From: Bacilli bacterium
GTDB taxonomy: Bacteria; Bacillota_I; Bacilli_A; RF39; UBA660
Length of the DNA: 64,000 nt
Reading direction: 5' to 3'
NCBI GenBank assembly: GCA_017541885.1
Contig: JAFXYF010000008.1
Coordinates: forward strand, 62,001 to 126,000
Below the pieces are notes generated by a model. The model searched no databases. It was not told the DNA's origin and saw only the letters and a program-made list of their open reading frames with translations. The position numbers were made by a program, and so were the translations under genes. This document shows positions 18,267 through 25,709 of the stretch, in pieces; position 1 is the first letter of the stretch; every line of letters begins with the position of its first letter.

Positions 18267-18297
18267 AAGAGCTATTATTTATAGTTCTTCTTTTTTT
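18194..18297 (+). promoter_or_regulatory. candidate pyrimidine attenuator (two hairpins) before the uracil operon
   Basis: Hairpin 1 pairs 18194-18215 with 18237-18258: outer AAAAAACAGA/TCTGTTTTTT, inner CAAATAGA/TCTATTTG, with one mismatch and two wobbles. Hairpin 2 (AGAAGAGCTAT with ATAGTTCTTCT, 18265-18291) is followed by T7 and is an intrinsic terminator. A T-rich stretch separates them. No PyrR-binding consensus is visible. Regulation by UTP-dependent pausing coupled to leader translation is inferred. Confidence 0.6.
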
Positions 18298-18333
18298 ATG
18301 CAAAGTAACCTTTAAAAAGAAAGCGAGGAGTTT

Positions 18334-19755
18334 ATGAAAGAGTCAAAGATGACTTACGACATTGAGGACATGCCACCTCTTGGGAAAAGCATAATTTTGG
18401 CATTCCAGCATCTATTTGCCATGTTTGGAGCAACAATATTAGTTCCAATACTAGTAAATAATGCTGCAAAAGCTGAGGTATTAACAATACCAGTAGCATT
18501 AGTAGCATCAGGTATAGGTACATTAATTTATATATTATGTACTAAAGCAAAATCTCCAGTATATTTGGGAAGTTCATTTGCCTTTATAGTACCTATTGCT
18601 GCAGCATATACTAAAGCTGGAATAGGGGGAGCAATGACAGGTATAATGGCAGTTGGTCTATTATACATAGCAGTTGCCATAATAATAAGACTAGTCGGAA
18701 AAGATTGGTTAGAAAAATTATTACCACCAGTAGTAATAGGACCAATGATTATGATTATTGGTTTAGGATTAGCACCAAATGCCATTGATCAAATAGGGCT
18801 AGCAAGTGCAGATGTATTTGAATGGAAAGTATTAGTTGTTGCTTTAGTATCTTTCCTAGTAACAGCATTTGTTATGACAAAAGCCAAAGGATTCTTTAAA
18901 ATAATTCCATTCTTAATTGGAATTGTATCAGGTTATATAGTTGCATGTTGTTTAGGAATGGTAAATTTCAAACCAGTATTAGATGCAAAATTCTTTGAAA
19001 TACCAAAATTTATATTACCATTTAAAGATTATAAAATAGAGTTTGCTGCTTTAGTTACAATTCTTCCAGTAGCACTAGTAACTCTATGTGAACACATTGG
19101 AGATCATACATCATTAAGTAATATTATTGGAAGAGATTTAATTAAAAATCCAGGACTTGATAGAACACTTCTAGGAGATGGACTTGCTACATTTGTTGCA
19201 GGTGCTTTAGGAGGTCCTGCAAATACAACTTATGGAGAAAATACATCAGTTGTAGGTATGACAAAAGTTGCATCAGTAAAAGTAATTGGATTAGCTGCAA
19301 TATTTGCAATCATCATTGGATTCTTAGGTAAATTCACTGCATTAGTATCTACAATCCCTGAACCAGTATTAGGTGGTGTATCACTATTACTTTATGGATT
19401 TATCGCTGTAAACGGTTTAAAAGTACTAATAAAGAATCAAGTAAACTTTGAAGAAAATAAAAATGTAGTAGTTGCTTCATCAATGCTAGTAATTGGTTTA
19501 GGAGGAGCTGCAATTAGTTTAATAACTAAAGATATGTCATTAACAATCTCAGGAATGTCTTTAGCAGCACTAGTAGGTATAATTCTAAATATAATTATTA
19601 AATCAGAAGATGAAGAAATAGAAGCTATTCTAAGAGATCAAAACAAATATAATAGATTAAAAGAAGAAATAAAAAAAGAAGTATTACATGAATTAAAAAA
19701 GGATAATTTTAAGGAGAAAGTAAAAGAAAAAATAAAAAAGAAAGAGGCTAAATAA
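18334..19755 (+). CDS. uraA: uracil permease, NCS2 (UraA/PyrP) family
   Basis: 473 aa with 12-14 membrane helices in the NCS2 layout. The start is family-like (AFQHLFAMFGATILVPIL); later blocks include VYLGSSFAFIVP, LPPVVIGPMIMIIGL, CEHIGDHTSLSNI with the substrate-site Glu, and GGPANTTYGENTSV. It imports uracil with protons. A charged Glu/Lys tail of ~60 residues extends past the last helix. GAGGAG precedes the ATG. The next gene, upp, starts within its stop codon, so uptake and salvage are coupled. Confidence 0.92.
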   Translation: MKESKMTYDIEDMPPLGKSIILAFQHLFAMFGATILVPILVNNAAKAEVLTIPVALVASGIGTLIYILCTKAKSPVYLGSSFAFIVPIAAAYTKAGIGGAMTGIMAVGLLYIAVAIIIRLVGKDWLEKLLPPVVIGPMIMIIGLGLAPNAIDQIGLASADVFEWKVLVVALVSFLVTAFVMTKAKGFFKIIPFLIGIVSGYIVACCLGMVNFKPVLDAKFFEIPKFILPFKDYKIEFAALVTILPVALVTLCEHIGDHTSLSNIIGRDLIKNPGLDRTLLGDGLATFVAGALGGPANTTYGENTSVVGMTKVASVKVIGLAAIFAIIIGFLGKFTALVSTIPEPVLGGVSLLLYGFIAVNGLKVLIKNQVNFEENKNVVVASSMLVIGLGGAAISLITKDMSLTISGMSLAALVGIILNIIIKSEDEEIEAILRDQNKYNRLKEEIKKEVLHELKKDNFKEKVKEKIKKKEAK

Positions 19756-20384
19756 TGAAAAACGTAATTGAATTAAAACATCCTTTAATAGAACATAAAT
19801 TATCTATATTAAGAGATAAAAATACATCTACAAAGGAATTCAGAGAATTAATTAAAGAAATAAGTATGATTCTTTGTTATGAAGCATTAAATGATGCGAA
19901 ATTAGATCCAGTAACAATAGAAACACCTATTAAGAAGATGAAAACTCATAGAATGAATGAAGATCAATATGCTTTTATTCCAATTCTAAGAGCAGGTTTA
20001 GGAATGTTAGATGGAGTAATATCTGTAGTACCTACTGCTAAAGTAGGACATATTGGAATGTATAGAGATGAAAAAACATTTGAACCAGTAAATTATTTCT
20101 TTAAAGTACCTGAAGGAATAGAAAAAAGAGAAGTAATATTATTAGATCCTATGCTTGCGACTGGAGGAAGTGCAGAAGACGCTATAGAGCTTCTAAAAAG
20201 CAAGGGAGTAGGGAAGATTAAGTTCCTATGCATAATTGCCGCTCCAGAGGGCTTAAAAAGGGTCACAGAGAAATATCCAGATGTAAAGATATATACTTCT
20301 TGTATAGATGAAAAATTAAATAATAATAAATATATTGTTCCAGGATTAGGAGATGCCGGAGATAGAATCTTTGGAACAAAGTAG
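19755..20384 (+). CDS. upp: uracil phosphoribosyltransferase
   Basis: 209 aa, full length. It converts uracil and PRPP to UMP. Visible motifs: PILRAGLGMLDGV, the PRPP loop region LLDPMLATGGSAEDAI and the uracil-binding end YIVPGLGDAGDRIFGTK. Its ATG shares bases with the permease TAA, indicating translational coupling. It is the last gene before the terminus region. Confidence 0.97.
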   Translation: MKNVIELKHPLIEHKLSILRDKNTSTKEFRELIKEISMILCYEALNDAKLDPVTIETPIKKMKTHRMNEDQYAFIPILRAGLGMLDGVISVVPTAKVGHIGMYRDEKTFEPVNYFFKVPEGIEKREVILLDPMLATGGSAEDAIELLKSKGVGKIKFLCIIAAPEGLKRVTEKYPDVKIYTSCIDEKLNNNKYIVPGLGDAGDRIFGTK

Positions 20385-20408
20385 GGGAGTAATACCATTA
20401 AATATATA

Positions 20409-20437
20409 AGAGAAGATTTATTCTTCTCTTTTTTTAT
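20409..20437 (+). terminator. terminator of the uracil operon
   Basis: AGAGAAGA, loop TTTAT, TCTTCTCT then seven T. Confidence 0.9.
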
Positions 20438-20560
20438 TTTTATAAAAATTAATTTACATAGAAAGAAAAATAATTTTAAAAAAATATTTAATAAATAATA
20501 ATATTAATTTATAATTAAAAAGAAAATAAATATAAATTAATTTAAAAATATTTATATTTA
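20438..20560 (+). other. almost pure A+T stretch at the left of the terminus region
   Basis: About 120 bases with only a handful of G or C and no reading frame of note. It separates the uracil operon from dif. It may be unwound easily, or simply be unselected spacer. I see no gene in it. Confidence 0.6.
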
Positions 20561-20661
20561 AGAAGTTGAATCTAGATCAATTATCCCTCTAGAGAAGTGA
20601 TTTCATGCCCTATATTACCCCATATATACTACTTCCTATAATTGATATTATGTTAACTTCT
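20561..20661. repeat. imperfect inverted repeat around the dif site
   Basis: AGAAGTT and ATCAATTAT at 20561-20584 are the exact reverse complement of AACTTCT and ATAATTGAT at 20638-20661; the 8-nt segment between them differs. Thus the right half of dif has a partial inverted copy about 50 bp to its left. It may be a degraded second dif, an accessory recombinase site, or chance in AT-rich DNA. Confidence 0.6.
20631..20658 (+). other. dif: dif chromosome-dimer resolution site
   Basis: 28 bp in the canonical 11-6-11 form: left arm ACTTCCTATAA, centre TTGATA, right arm TTATGTTAACT. As I recall the Bacillus subtilis site (left arm ACTTCCTAGAA, centre TATATA, right arm TTATGTAAACT), 24 of 28 positions agree. 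XerC and XerD act here to resolve chromosome dimers. Context agrees: genes on the left run rightward, genes on the right run leftward, and the site is in a non-coding gap. xerD is 4 kb away. Confidence 0.88.
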
Positions 20662-20689
20662 ATATTAGTATAAATAAAGTACTATCTCC

Positions 20690-20715
20690 CCTCTTCATAA
20701 ATAAGAGGTTTTTTT
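20690..20715 (+). terminator. plus-strand hairpin with T tract beside dif
   Basis: CCTCTT, 7-nt loop, AAGAGG then seven T. No gene ends here, so it either backs up the uracil-operon terminator or ends an unseen short RNA. Confidence 0.65.
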
Positions 20716-20765
20716 ATTATATTTAGAAATAAATAATATCTTTATATATAAGGAAAAACATTTAA

Positions 20766-20805
20766 ATGCATTTTAAGCAATTTATTTATTTATACCTGTA
20801 TAATT
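20766..20805 (+). repeat. terminus direct repeat, copy 1 of 3
   Basis: 40-bp unit beginning ATGCATTTTAAGC and ending ACCTGTATAATT. Differs from copy 2 at three positions. Confidence 0.9.
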
Positions 20806-20886
20806 ATTCACCTATATTGATCTAGCACTCTTACTAAAATAGTACTACCCCTATCATACCCCTCTTCTGATACCTAATTTAGGGGG

Positions 20887-20926
20887 ATGCATTTTAAGCG
20901 ATTTATTTATTCAAACCTGTATAATT
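20887..20926 (+). repeat. terminus direct repeat, copy 2 of 3
   Basis: Same 40-bp unit, 121 bp after copy 1 (start to start). Contains TGTATAAT like copy 1. Confidence 0.9.
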
Positions 20927-20953
20927 CATCACCTAAATTCACGAAAAATACAG

Positions 20954-20993
20954 ATGCATTTTAAGCGATTTATTTATTCAAACCTGTATAGTT
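20954..20993 (+). repeat. terminus direct repeat, copy 3 of 3
   Basis: 39 of 40 bases identical to copy 2 and 67 bp after it. The only change turns TATAAT into TATAGT. Confidence 0.9.
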
Positions 20994-21106
20994 GTTAAGC
21001 TAAAATTACGAGATTAAATCTAACGAATTTAGAATTAAAAAGATGTATAGTTATCCATCTAAATCTCTTAAATTAAATCCTTATATTTTATATATAATAA
21101 GGATAT

Positions 21107-21145
21107 ATAAAGAAAAAAAGAGATGCAGTATTGCTACATCTCTTT
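21107..21145 (-). terminator. terminator of the minus-strand surface-protein gene
   Basis: On the minus strand AAAGAGATG and CATCTCTTT enclose an 11-nt loop and are followed by T7. Confidence 0.8.
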
Positions 21146-21153
21146 ATATATTT

Positions 21154-21181
21154 AATAGGGGATGCTTCCCCTATTTTTTTA
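21154..21181 (+). terminator. plus-strand terminator at the right edge of the terminus region
   Basis: AATAGGGGA, loop TGCT, TCCCCTATT followed by T7, oriented for rightward transcription although no rightward gene precedes it. It suggests an unseen RNA or a fail-safe against head-on transcription into the leftward gene. Confidence 0.75.
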
Positions 21182-21221
21182 TGCTTGATAGGGGTAGTAT
21201 CATTATTTTTTTACATTAATT

Positions 21222-23042
21222 TTAACCTGTAGTAATTTGTTCTAAAAATAGTTGAATCTCATCATATGAATTAGGTGACTCTAGATATCGTCTTGAAAAT
21301 TCTGGACAAACTAAATCATTAATATATTCATTTATTTTAGTACTATCAGTTAATCTTTTTCTGTTATATGCATATTCTTCTAAGAAGTCTTTAGTGTATA
21401 AATCATCATTTCCCCTACACTCTTCTATTACAAATTTATTTCTATTTGTTGCTTGATCAATTCCTTTTGAAATATTTAAAACAACATCTAAAGATGATTC
21501 TTTGCTAGGGAAATTTTTTAAAGTTAATTTATATTTATCTGTATCAATTTGTTCTGCATCAAAATGTGCAAATATTCTATTACTATTATCACAAATTTTT
21601 GAGTCAGGAAAATTTTTAATATTATAGATTTCAGAAAGTGCTTCGTCATATATTCTGTTTAGATATTTTTGACTTTCTATATCAGTACCTTTATATGTAA
21701 GATTATTACTAATATTTACTTTAGAATTAATATTAATAAATGAGGTATCATCTGCTTTTACTGGAATCATAAATCCTATTAAAGATACTGTTATTGCTAA
21801 AACTGATAAAGCAAGTTTATTTTTCTTTGATTTTAATGTTACAGCTAATAATACAATTAATAATAATACTATTAATATATTTCTATAAGTCTTTGGATTC
21901 TCTAATGTCTTAGAAAACAACATTTTAGCATTACTTGAATCTATAAAAGAACCATCAATAATCATTGCATCTTCTGGATCTTTCTTTAACAATACTTTTA
22001 AATATATTGTTTGTTCTCCATTAGCTTTTATTTTTTTACCATTAGGATACTCTACAATATAATCTGTATATTCTCCTACAATATTAGATAAATCAATATT
22101 TAAATCATTATTTGATTTATTATGAAGAACTACCTCATAAGTTACATAGTCTCCTTCTTTTAATAAAGAAACATTTGTATTAATAGTTGAATTAAATCTA
22201 GATGTTTTAGATAACATAGATCCATTTTTACTAGTTTCTTTTTCTTTCATACTCTTTATAAAAATATCATTTGGACTTTCTTTTACAAAAACAATTTTTA
22301 TATATTTATAATTTTCAGGAAGTGGAAATCCTAAATATGATTCATACATTTCTTTCAATTCATCACTTATAGGAAGGGTAATATTATCTAATTCAGAAAC
22401 ATCATCTTGTAAAATAAAACCTTTTTCTTCTATACCAGTCTCTCTCAATGTCATCAAGTGTTTTCCTGATTTACTTTTTAAATAAATCTGTTTCCAGTGG
22501 CAAGCATTTTTTGATGACTCAGCATCTAATATATCATTGCCTTCATGAATAACATATTCATATAGAAGATATGACAATTCACTAGATTTAAAATATAAAT
22601 CATAAAAGTGTCTAAATTCTACTACAATAGTATCAGTTGGTTCAAAGTCTTTTGTACTAAAGTCATAAATTATTCTATCAAATAAATCCAAAAAATATTC
22701 ACATGTTTCGTCATCATTATTATTACAATATTCTTCTACATCAAAAATAAATTCATCTTCACTATTTTCAATACCTTCTTCAGTAACTAACATATGTTTA
22801 TTTCTATCATAAGTACACATATATTTATTATTTCTTTTATCATATATTCTATATGTTTCATCATCAAATTCAATTAAATCTAAATCACCCAAGATATTAA
22901 TCATTTCTGTCATCATTGAAGGTGCTTCATATCTATTTTCAAACTGATTAACATAATAAATTAAATCTTCTCCAGTTTTCGCAAATACAAAAGATGGGAA
23001 TAATAAAACAAATAATAAAAATAATAAGTATTTCTTTTTCAT
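21222..23042 (-). CDS. large secreted membrane protein with NPKT/two-helix module
   Basis: 606 aa. Signal peptide 1-21 (KKKYLLFLLFVLLFPSFVFA), long acidic exterior domain (22-380) with three or four Cys, a beta-rich part ending KKIKANGEQTIYLKVLLKK, then NPKT (382-385), membrane helix 387-403, basic loop KSKKNK, helix 410-428 ending PVKA-DD (signal-peptidase-like), and a second exterior domain to 606. The IKAN...NPKT-helix-basic loop-helix order is shared with the Hint protein at 9434-11305. GGAGGG precedes the ATG. Monocistronic, next to dif. No known family or function recognised. Confidence 0.75.
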   Translation of the reverse strand: MKKKYLLFLLFVLLFPSFVFAKTGEDLIYYVNQFENRYEAPSMMTEMINILGDLDLIEFDDETYRIYDKRNNKYMCTYDRNKHMLVTEEGIENSEDEFIFDVEEYCNNNDDETCEYFLDLFDRIIYDFSTKDFEPTDTIVVEFRHFYDLYFKSSELSYLLYEYVIHEGNDILDAESSKNACHWKQIYLKSKSGKHLMTLRETGIEEKGFILQDDVSELDNITLPISDELKEMYESYLGFPLPENYKYIKIVFVKESPNDIFIKSMKEKETSKNGSMLSKTSRFNSTINTNVSLLKEGDYVTYEVVLHNKSNNDLNIDLSNIVGEYTDYIVEYPNGKKIKANGEQTIYLKVLLKKDPEDAMIIDGSFIDSSNAKMLFSKTLENPKTYRNILIVLLLIVLLAVTLKSKKNKLALSVLAITVSLIGFMIPVKADDTSFININSKVNISNNLTYKGTDIESQKYLNRIYDEALSEIYNIKNFPDSKICDNSNRIFAHFDAEQIDTDKYKLTLKNFPSKESSLDVVLNISKGIDQATNRNKFVIEECRGNDDLYTKDFLEEYAYNRKRLTDSTKINEYINDLVCPEFSRRYLESPNSYDEIQLFLEQITTG

Positions 23043-23161
23043 ATATACCCTCCTACTCTACTTAATTTTATCATTAAAAGACCTATTTTACAATAATCCA
23101 ATTTTTGTTTGTTATTTAAAGTTTTTTATGTTAGAATAGTAAGACAAGTGAGGTGAGTTGA

Positions 23162-23539
23162 ATGAAAAAAGGACTAAAAGTAATACTAACAGTACTAATC
23201 ATGGTACTATCTATTTCATTTGTTTCTGCTAAAACATACAAGTGTGAAACAGTTGATGGAGCATACTATGGAAAGAATGGAAAAGAAGTAGATAAAGTAC
23301 AATATGAGAAGGAATGTGTTACACATAGTTGTGAAATCGTAGGAGATACATACTATGGAGAAGATGGTAAAGAAGTAACACAAGGTGTATTTGAAACACA
23401 ATGTAATACTACAGTAGTTTCTGAATTACCTGATACTGCAAGTGCAACCGACATAACATTAATTCTTGTTGGAAGCTTATTTGTTTTAGGAACTGTCGTT
23501 TTCTCAATCTCTTATCGTTTAATTGGCGATAGAACATAA
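23162..23539 (+). CDS. small cell-wall protein with twin repeats and LPDTA sorting-like motif
   Basis: 125 aa. Signal peptide (1-23, ending SFVSA), two ~31-residue repeats built as C-E-x-V-x-x-x-YYG-x-x-G-K-E-V-...-C (starting at C28 and near C59), then LPDTAS, a hydrophobic helix and a short basic tail SYRLIGDRT. LPDTA resembles the LPNTA motif of class D sortases, so it is probably cell-wall anchored. No sortase gene lies in the window. AGGTGAG precedes the ATG. The role of the repeat is unknown. Confidence 0.7.
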   Translation: MKKGLKVILTVLIMVLSISFVSAKTYKCETVDGAYYGKNGKEVDKVQYEKECVTHSCEIVGDTYYGEDGKEVTQGVFETQCNTTVVSELPDTASATDITLILVGSLFVLGTVVFSISYRLIGDRT

Positions 23540-23540
23540 A

Positions 23541-23568
23541 AAAAGAAGAACTTAAAGTTCTTTTTTTT
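23541..23568 (+). terminator. bidirectional terminator between the sortase-type gene and deoB
   Basis: AAGAAC, loop TTAAA, GTTCTT with A7/T8 flanks, suitable for both convergent genes. Confidence 0.85.
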
Positions 23569-24730
23569 ATTCTAATTCATCTAAGAAACTCTTACCAATC
23601 TCAGGTGCATCTACATCAAAGTTATCAGCTATTGTTGCTCCTATATCTGCAAATGTTTCAAATGGTGGTAATCTATGAGGAGTTTTAAAGTTTCTACTAT
23701 ATATTATTACTGGTACATTTTCTCTTGTATGACCATTTCCAGGGAATGATGGATCATTTCCATGATCAGCAGTAATAATTAATAAATCATCTAATTCTAA
23801 TTTATTTAGAATTATTTTTAAATCAATGTCTAATTCTTCAATAGAACCAGCATATCCTTCAATATCTCTCTTATGGCCATATGCATCAAAGTCATTCAAA
23901 TTAACCATACATAGACCAATAAACTCTTTATCAATAATATCAGATAATTTATTAATAGCTTCATTATTATCACAAGCTTTAATCATTTTATTGATACCTT
24001 CACCATCAAATACATCATTTACTTTACCAATACCAATAACATTATAATCTTTATCAACTAAATGATTAAGAATTGTTCTTTTAGGTGGTTTAACTGCATA
24101 GTCTCTTCTTGCGGCATTAAGTAATTTATATTTACCTAAAGTTCCTGTAAAAGGTCTCGCAATAATTCTCGCAATCTTATAACCTTTATTTAAAGTAACT
24201 TCTCTTATTTTCTCACAATAACTATAAAGTGTTGCGATTGGTACACAGTCTTCATGAGCAGCAACTTGTAAATCAGAATCAGCTGAAGTATAAACTATTA
24301 ATGATCCATAATTTACTTGTCTATCACCTAATTCTTCAATAATAGATGTATCTTGACAACATTTATTACCAATAACTTTTCTTCCTGTAATCTTTTCAAT
24401 TTCGGATAATATATCAAATGAGAAACCTTCATTAAAAGATTCAAATGCTTCGTCATTTTTTAGTCCAACCATTTCATAATGACCATTTAAAGAATCTTTC
24501 CCAACATTTGTTGGTTTAGCTATAGTGTAATATGCTTCAACATCTTTATCTTCAGTTAAAGTTAAAGTATCTAAAAAACCTATTTTCTTTAAGTTAGGAA
24601 TAAATAAATCATTATTTTCGATAATATGACCTAAAGTATTTGCCCCATTATCTTTATAATTGATCGCATCTATTGCTTCCCCTACTCCTAAGGAATCTAA
24701 AATAATTAAAAATATTCTTTTGAATTTCAT
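23567..24730 (-). CDS. deoB: phosphopentomutase
   Basis: 387 aa, full length. It interconverts (deoxy)ribose 1- and 5-phosphates in nucleoside salvage. Alkaline-phosphatase-superfamily metal motifs are visible: LDSLGVGEAIDA near the start with the metal Asp, and ITADHGNDPSFPGNGHTREN near 325-345. AAGGAG precedes the ATG. It lies 3 nt after xerD, the same order as xerD-deoB in Bacillus subtilis. Confidence 0.96.
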   Translation of the reverse strand: MKFKRIFLIILDSLGVGEAIDAINYKDNGANTLGHIIENNDLFIPNLKKIGFLDTLTLTEDKDVEAYYTIAKPTNVGKDSLNGHYEMVGLKNDEAFESFNEGFSFDILSEIEKITGRKVIGNKCCQDTSIIEELGDRQVNYGSLIVYTSADSDLQVAAHEDCVPIATLYSYCEKIREVTLNKGYKIARIIARPFTGTLGKYKLLNAARRDYAVKPPKRTILNHLVDKDYNVIGIGKVNDVFDGEGINKMIKACDNNEAINKLSDIIDKEFIGLCMVNLNDFDAYGHKRDIEGYAGSIEELDIDLKIILNKLELDDLLIITADHGNDPSFPGNGHTRENVPVIIYSRNFKTPHRLPPFETFADIGATIADNFDVDAPEIGKSFLDELE

Positions 24731-24733
24731 AAT

Positions 24734-25624
24734 TTACTCCTTATTACTTCTTAAGTGATATTTATTATAATCCTCAATTACTTTTTCGTCACTTACTTTT
24801 GTATATATTTTTGTAGTAGAAATATCAGAATGTCCTAACATTTCTTGTATACTTCTAAGATCTGCTCCCCTATTTATTAAATGTGTTGCGAAAGAATGTC
24901 TAAGCGTATGAGGAGATACTTCTGGATTTAATCCTTTTTCTTTAAGTATTTGTTTTAAGTTCTTAAAAAAGCCCTGTCTTGTCATTCCTAAGCCATGATT
25001 GTTTAAGAATAACTTACTACATGGTTTATCCTTTAAAAGCTCGCTACGGACCTTTAAATACTCTTTTAAATAGTATAAAGCATATTCTCCTACAGGAATA
25101 TCTCTTTCTTTAGATCCTTTACCTAATATTCTAATTAAACAATTAGTTTGATCTATATCATTAATCTCTAAATTAATACACTCACTAACTCTAAGTCCAC
25201 ATCCATACATTAATTCTAGCATAGCCTTATTTCTATAGTCAAATGGCGTATTTAATTTAATATCAAGTAATTTATCTACATCCTCCATACTTAAAGTCTT
25301 AGGAAGACTCTTTCTAAGTTTAGGTCTTTCAATAAACTCTGAAACATTATCTTTAACAATCTTTTCTTTTAAAAGGTAACTATGAAAATTTTTAATTACA
25401 GTTAAGTTATGTGCAATAGTAGTAGCTTCTTCTATATTACGTTCTTTTAAAAAGTCTTTAATATCATCACTACCAATATGTTCTACTTTAGAAATATTAC
25501 GTTTATTTAAAAACTCTTTATAAACTTCTAAATCATTATTATATGATTCTTTAGTCTTATCAGATAATCCTTTTTCAAAGATACAGTAATTTAAAAAGTC
25601 TTTAATCGCATCACTTATATCCAT
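24734..25624 (-). CDS. xerD: tyrosine recombinase XerD
   Basis: 296 aa. N-terminal SAM-like domain (1-~90) and catalytic domain with Arg in GCGLRVSE, Lys in GKGSKERDIP, HTLRH, the second His in LGHSDISTT and Tyr in KIYTKV. It acts with XerC at dif to resolve chromosome dimers. Synteny with deoB matches XerD rather than XerC. The earlier GTG at 25633 is part of GGTGAT, so the ATG at 25624 is used. Its closeness to dif is notable but not needed for function. Confidence 0.92.
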   Translation of the reverse strand: MDISDAIKDFLNYCIFEKGLSDKTKESYNNDLEVYKEFLNKRNISKVEHIGSDDIKDFLKERNIEEATTIAHNLTVIKNFHSYLLKEKIVKDNVSEFIERPKLRKSLPKTLSMEDVDKLLDIKLNTPFDYRNKAMLELMYGCGLRVSECINLEINDIDQTNCLIRILGKGSKERDIPVGEYALYYLKEYLKVRSELLKDKPCSKLFLNNHGLGMTRQGFFKNLKQILKEKGLNPEVSPHTLRHSFATHLINRGADLRSIQEMLGHSDISTTKIYTKVSDEKVIEDYNKYHLRSNKE

Positions 25625-25676
25625 AGTTATCACCTTTTCTATTATTTTTATTATATCAAAAATATCTTTATTTTTA

Positions 25677-25709
25677 AATAAAAAAGAGTAGATAACTACT
25701 CTTTATCAA
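25677..25709 (-). terminator. terminator of the alaS-holA operon
   Basis: Minus strand AAGAGTAG, loop TTAT, CTACTCTT then T-rich; overlaps the holA stop. Confidence 0.85.

Larger units (their letters stand above)
20843..21199. repeat. 14-bp perfect inverted repeat flanking copies 2 and 3
   Basis: TACTACCCCTATCA at 20843-20856 and its exact reverse complement TGATAGGGGTAGTA at 21186-21199. These GC-richer words stand out in this AT-rich gap. Confidence 0.7.

Noticed and set aside
20561..20715. Rod-like 6S-type RNA with a terminator
   Set aside because: The pairing segments coincide with the dif site, which explains one arm better; no clear promoter and no known 6S signature.
20766..20993. 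CRISPR array
   Set aside because: Only three units, with unequal gaps of 81 and 27 bp, no spacer uniformity and no cas genes.
23826..24047. Plus-strand ORF antisense to deoB
   Set aside because: Overlaps a firm coding gene in another frame and has no ribosome site; an ORF by base composition.
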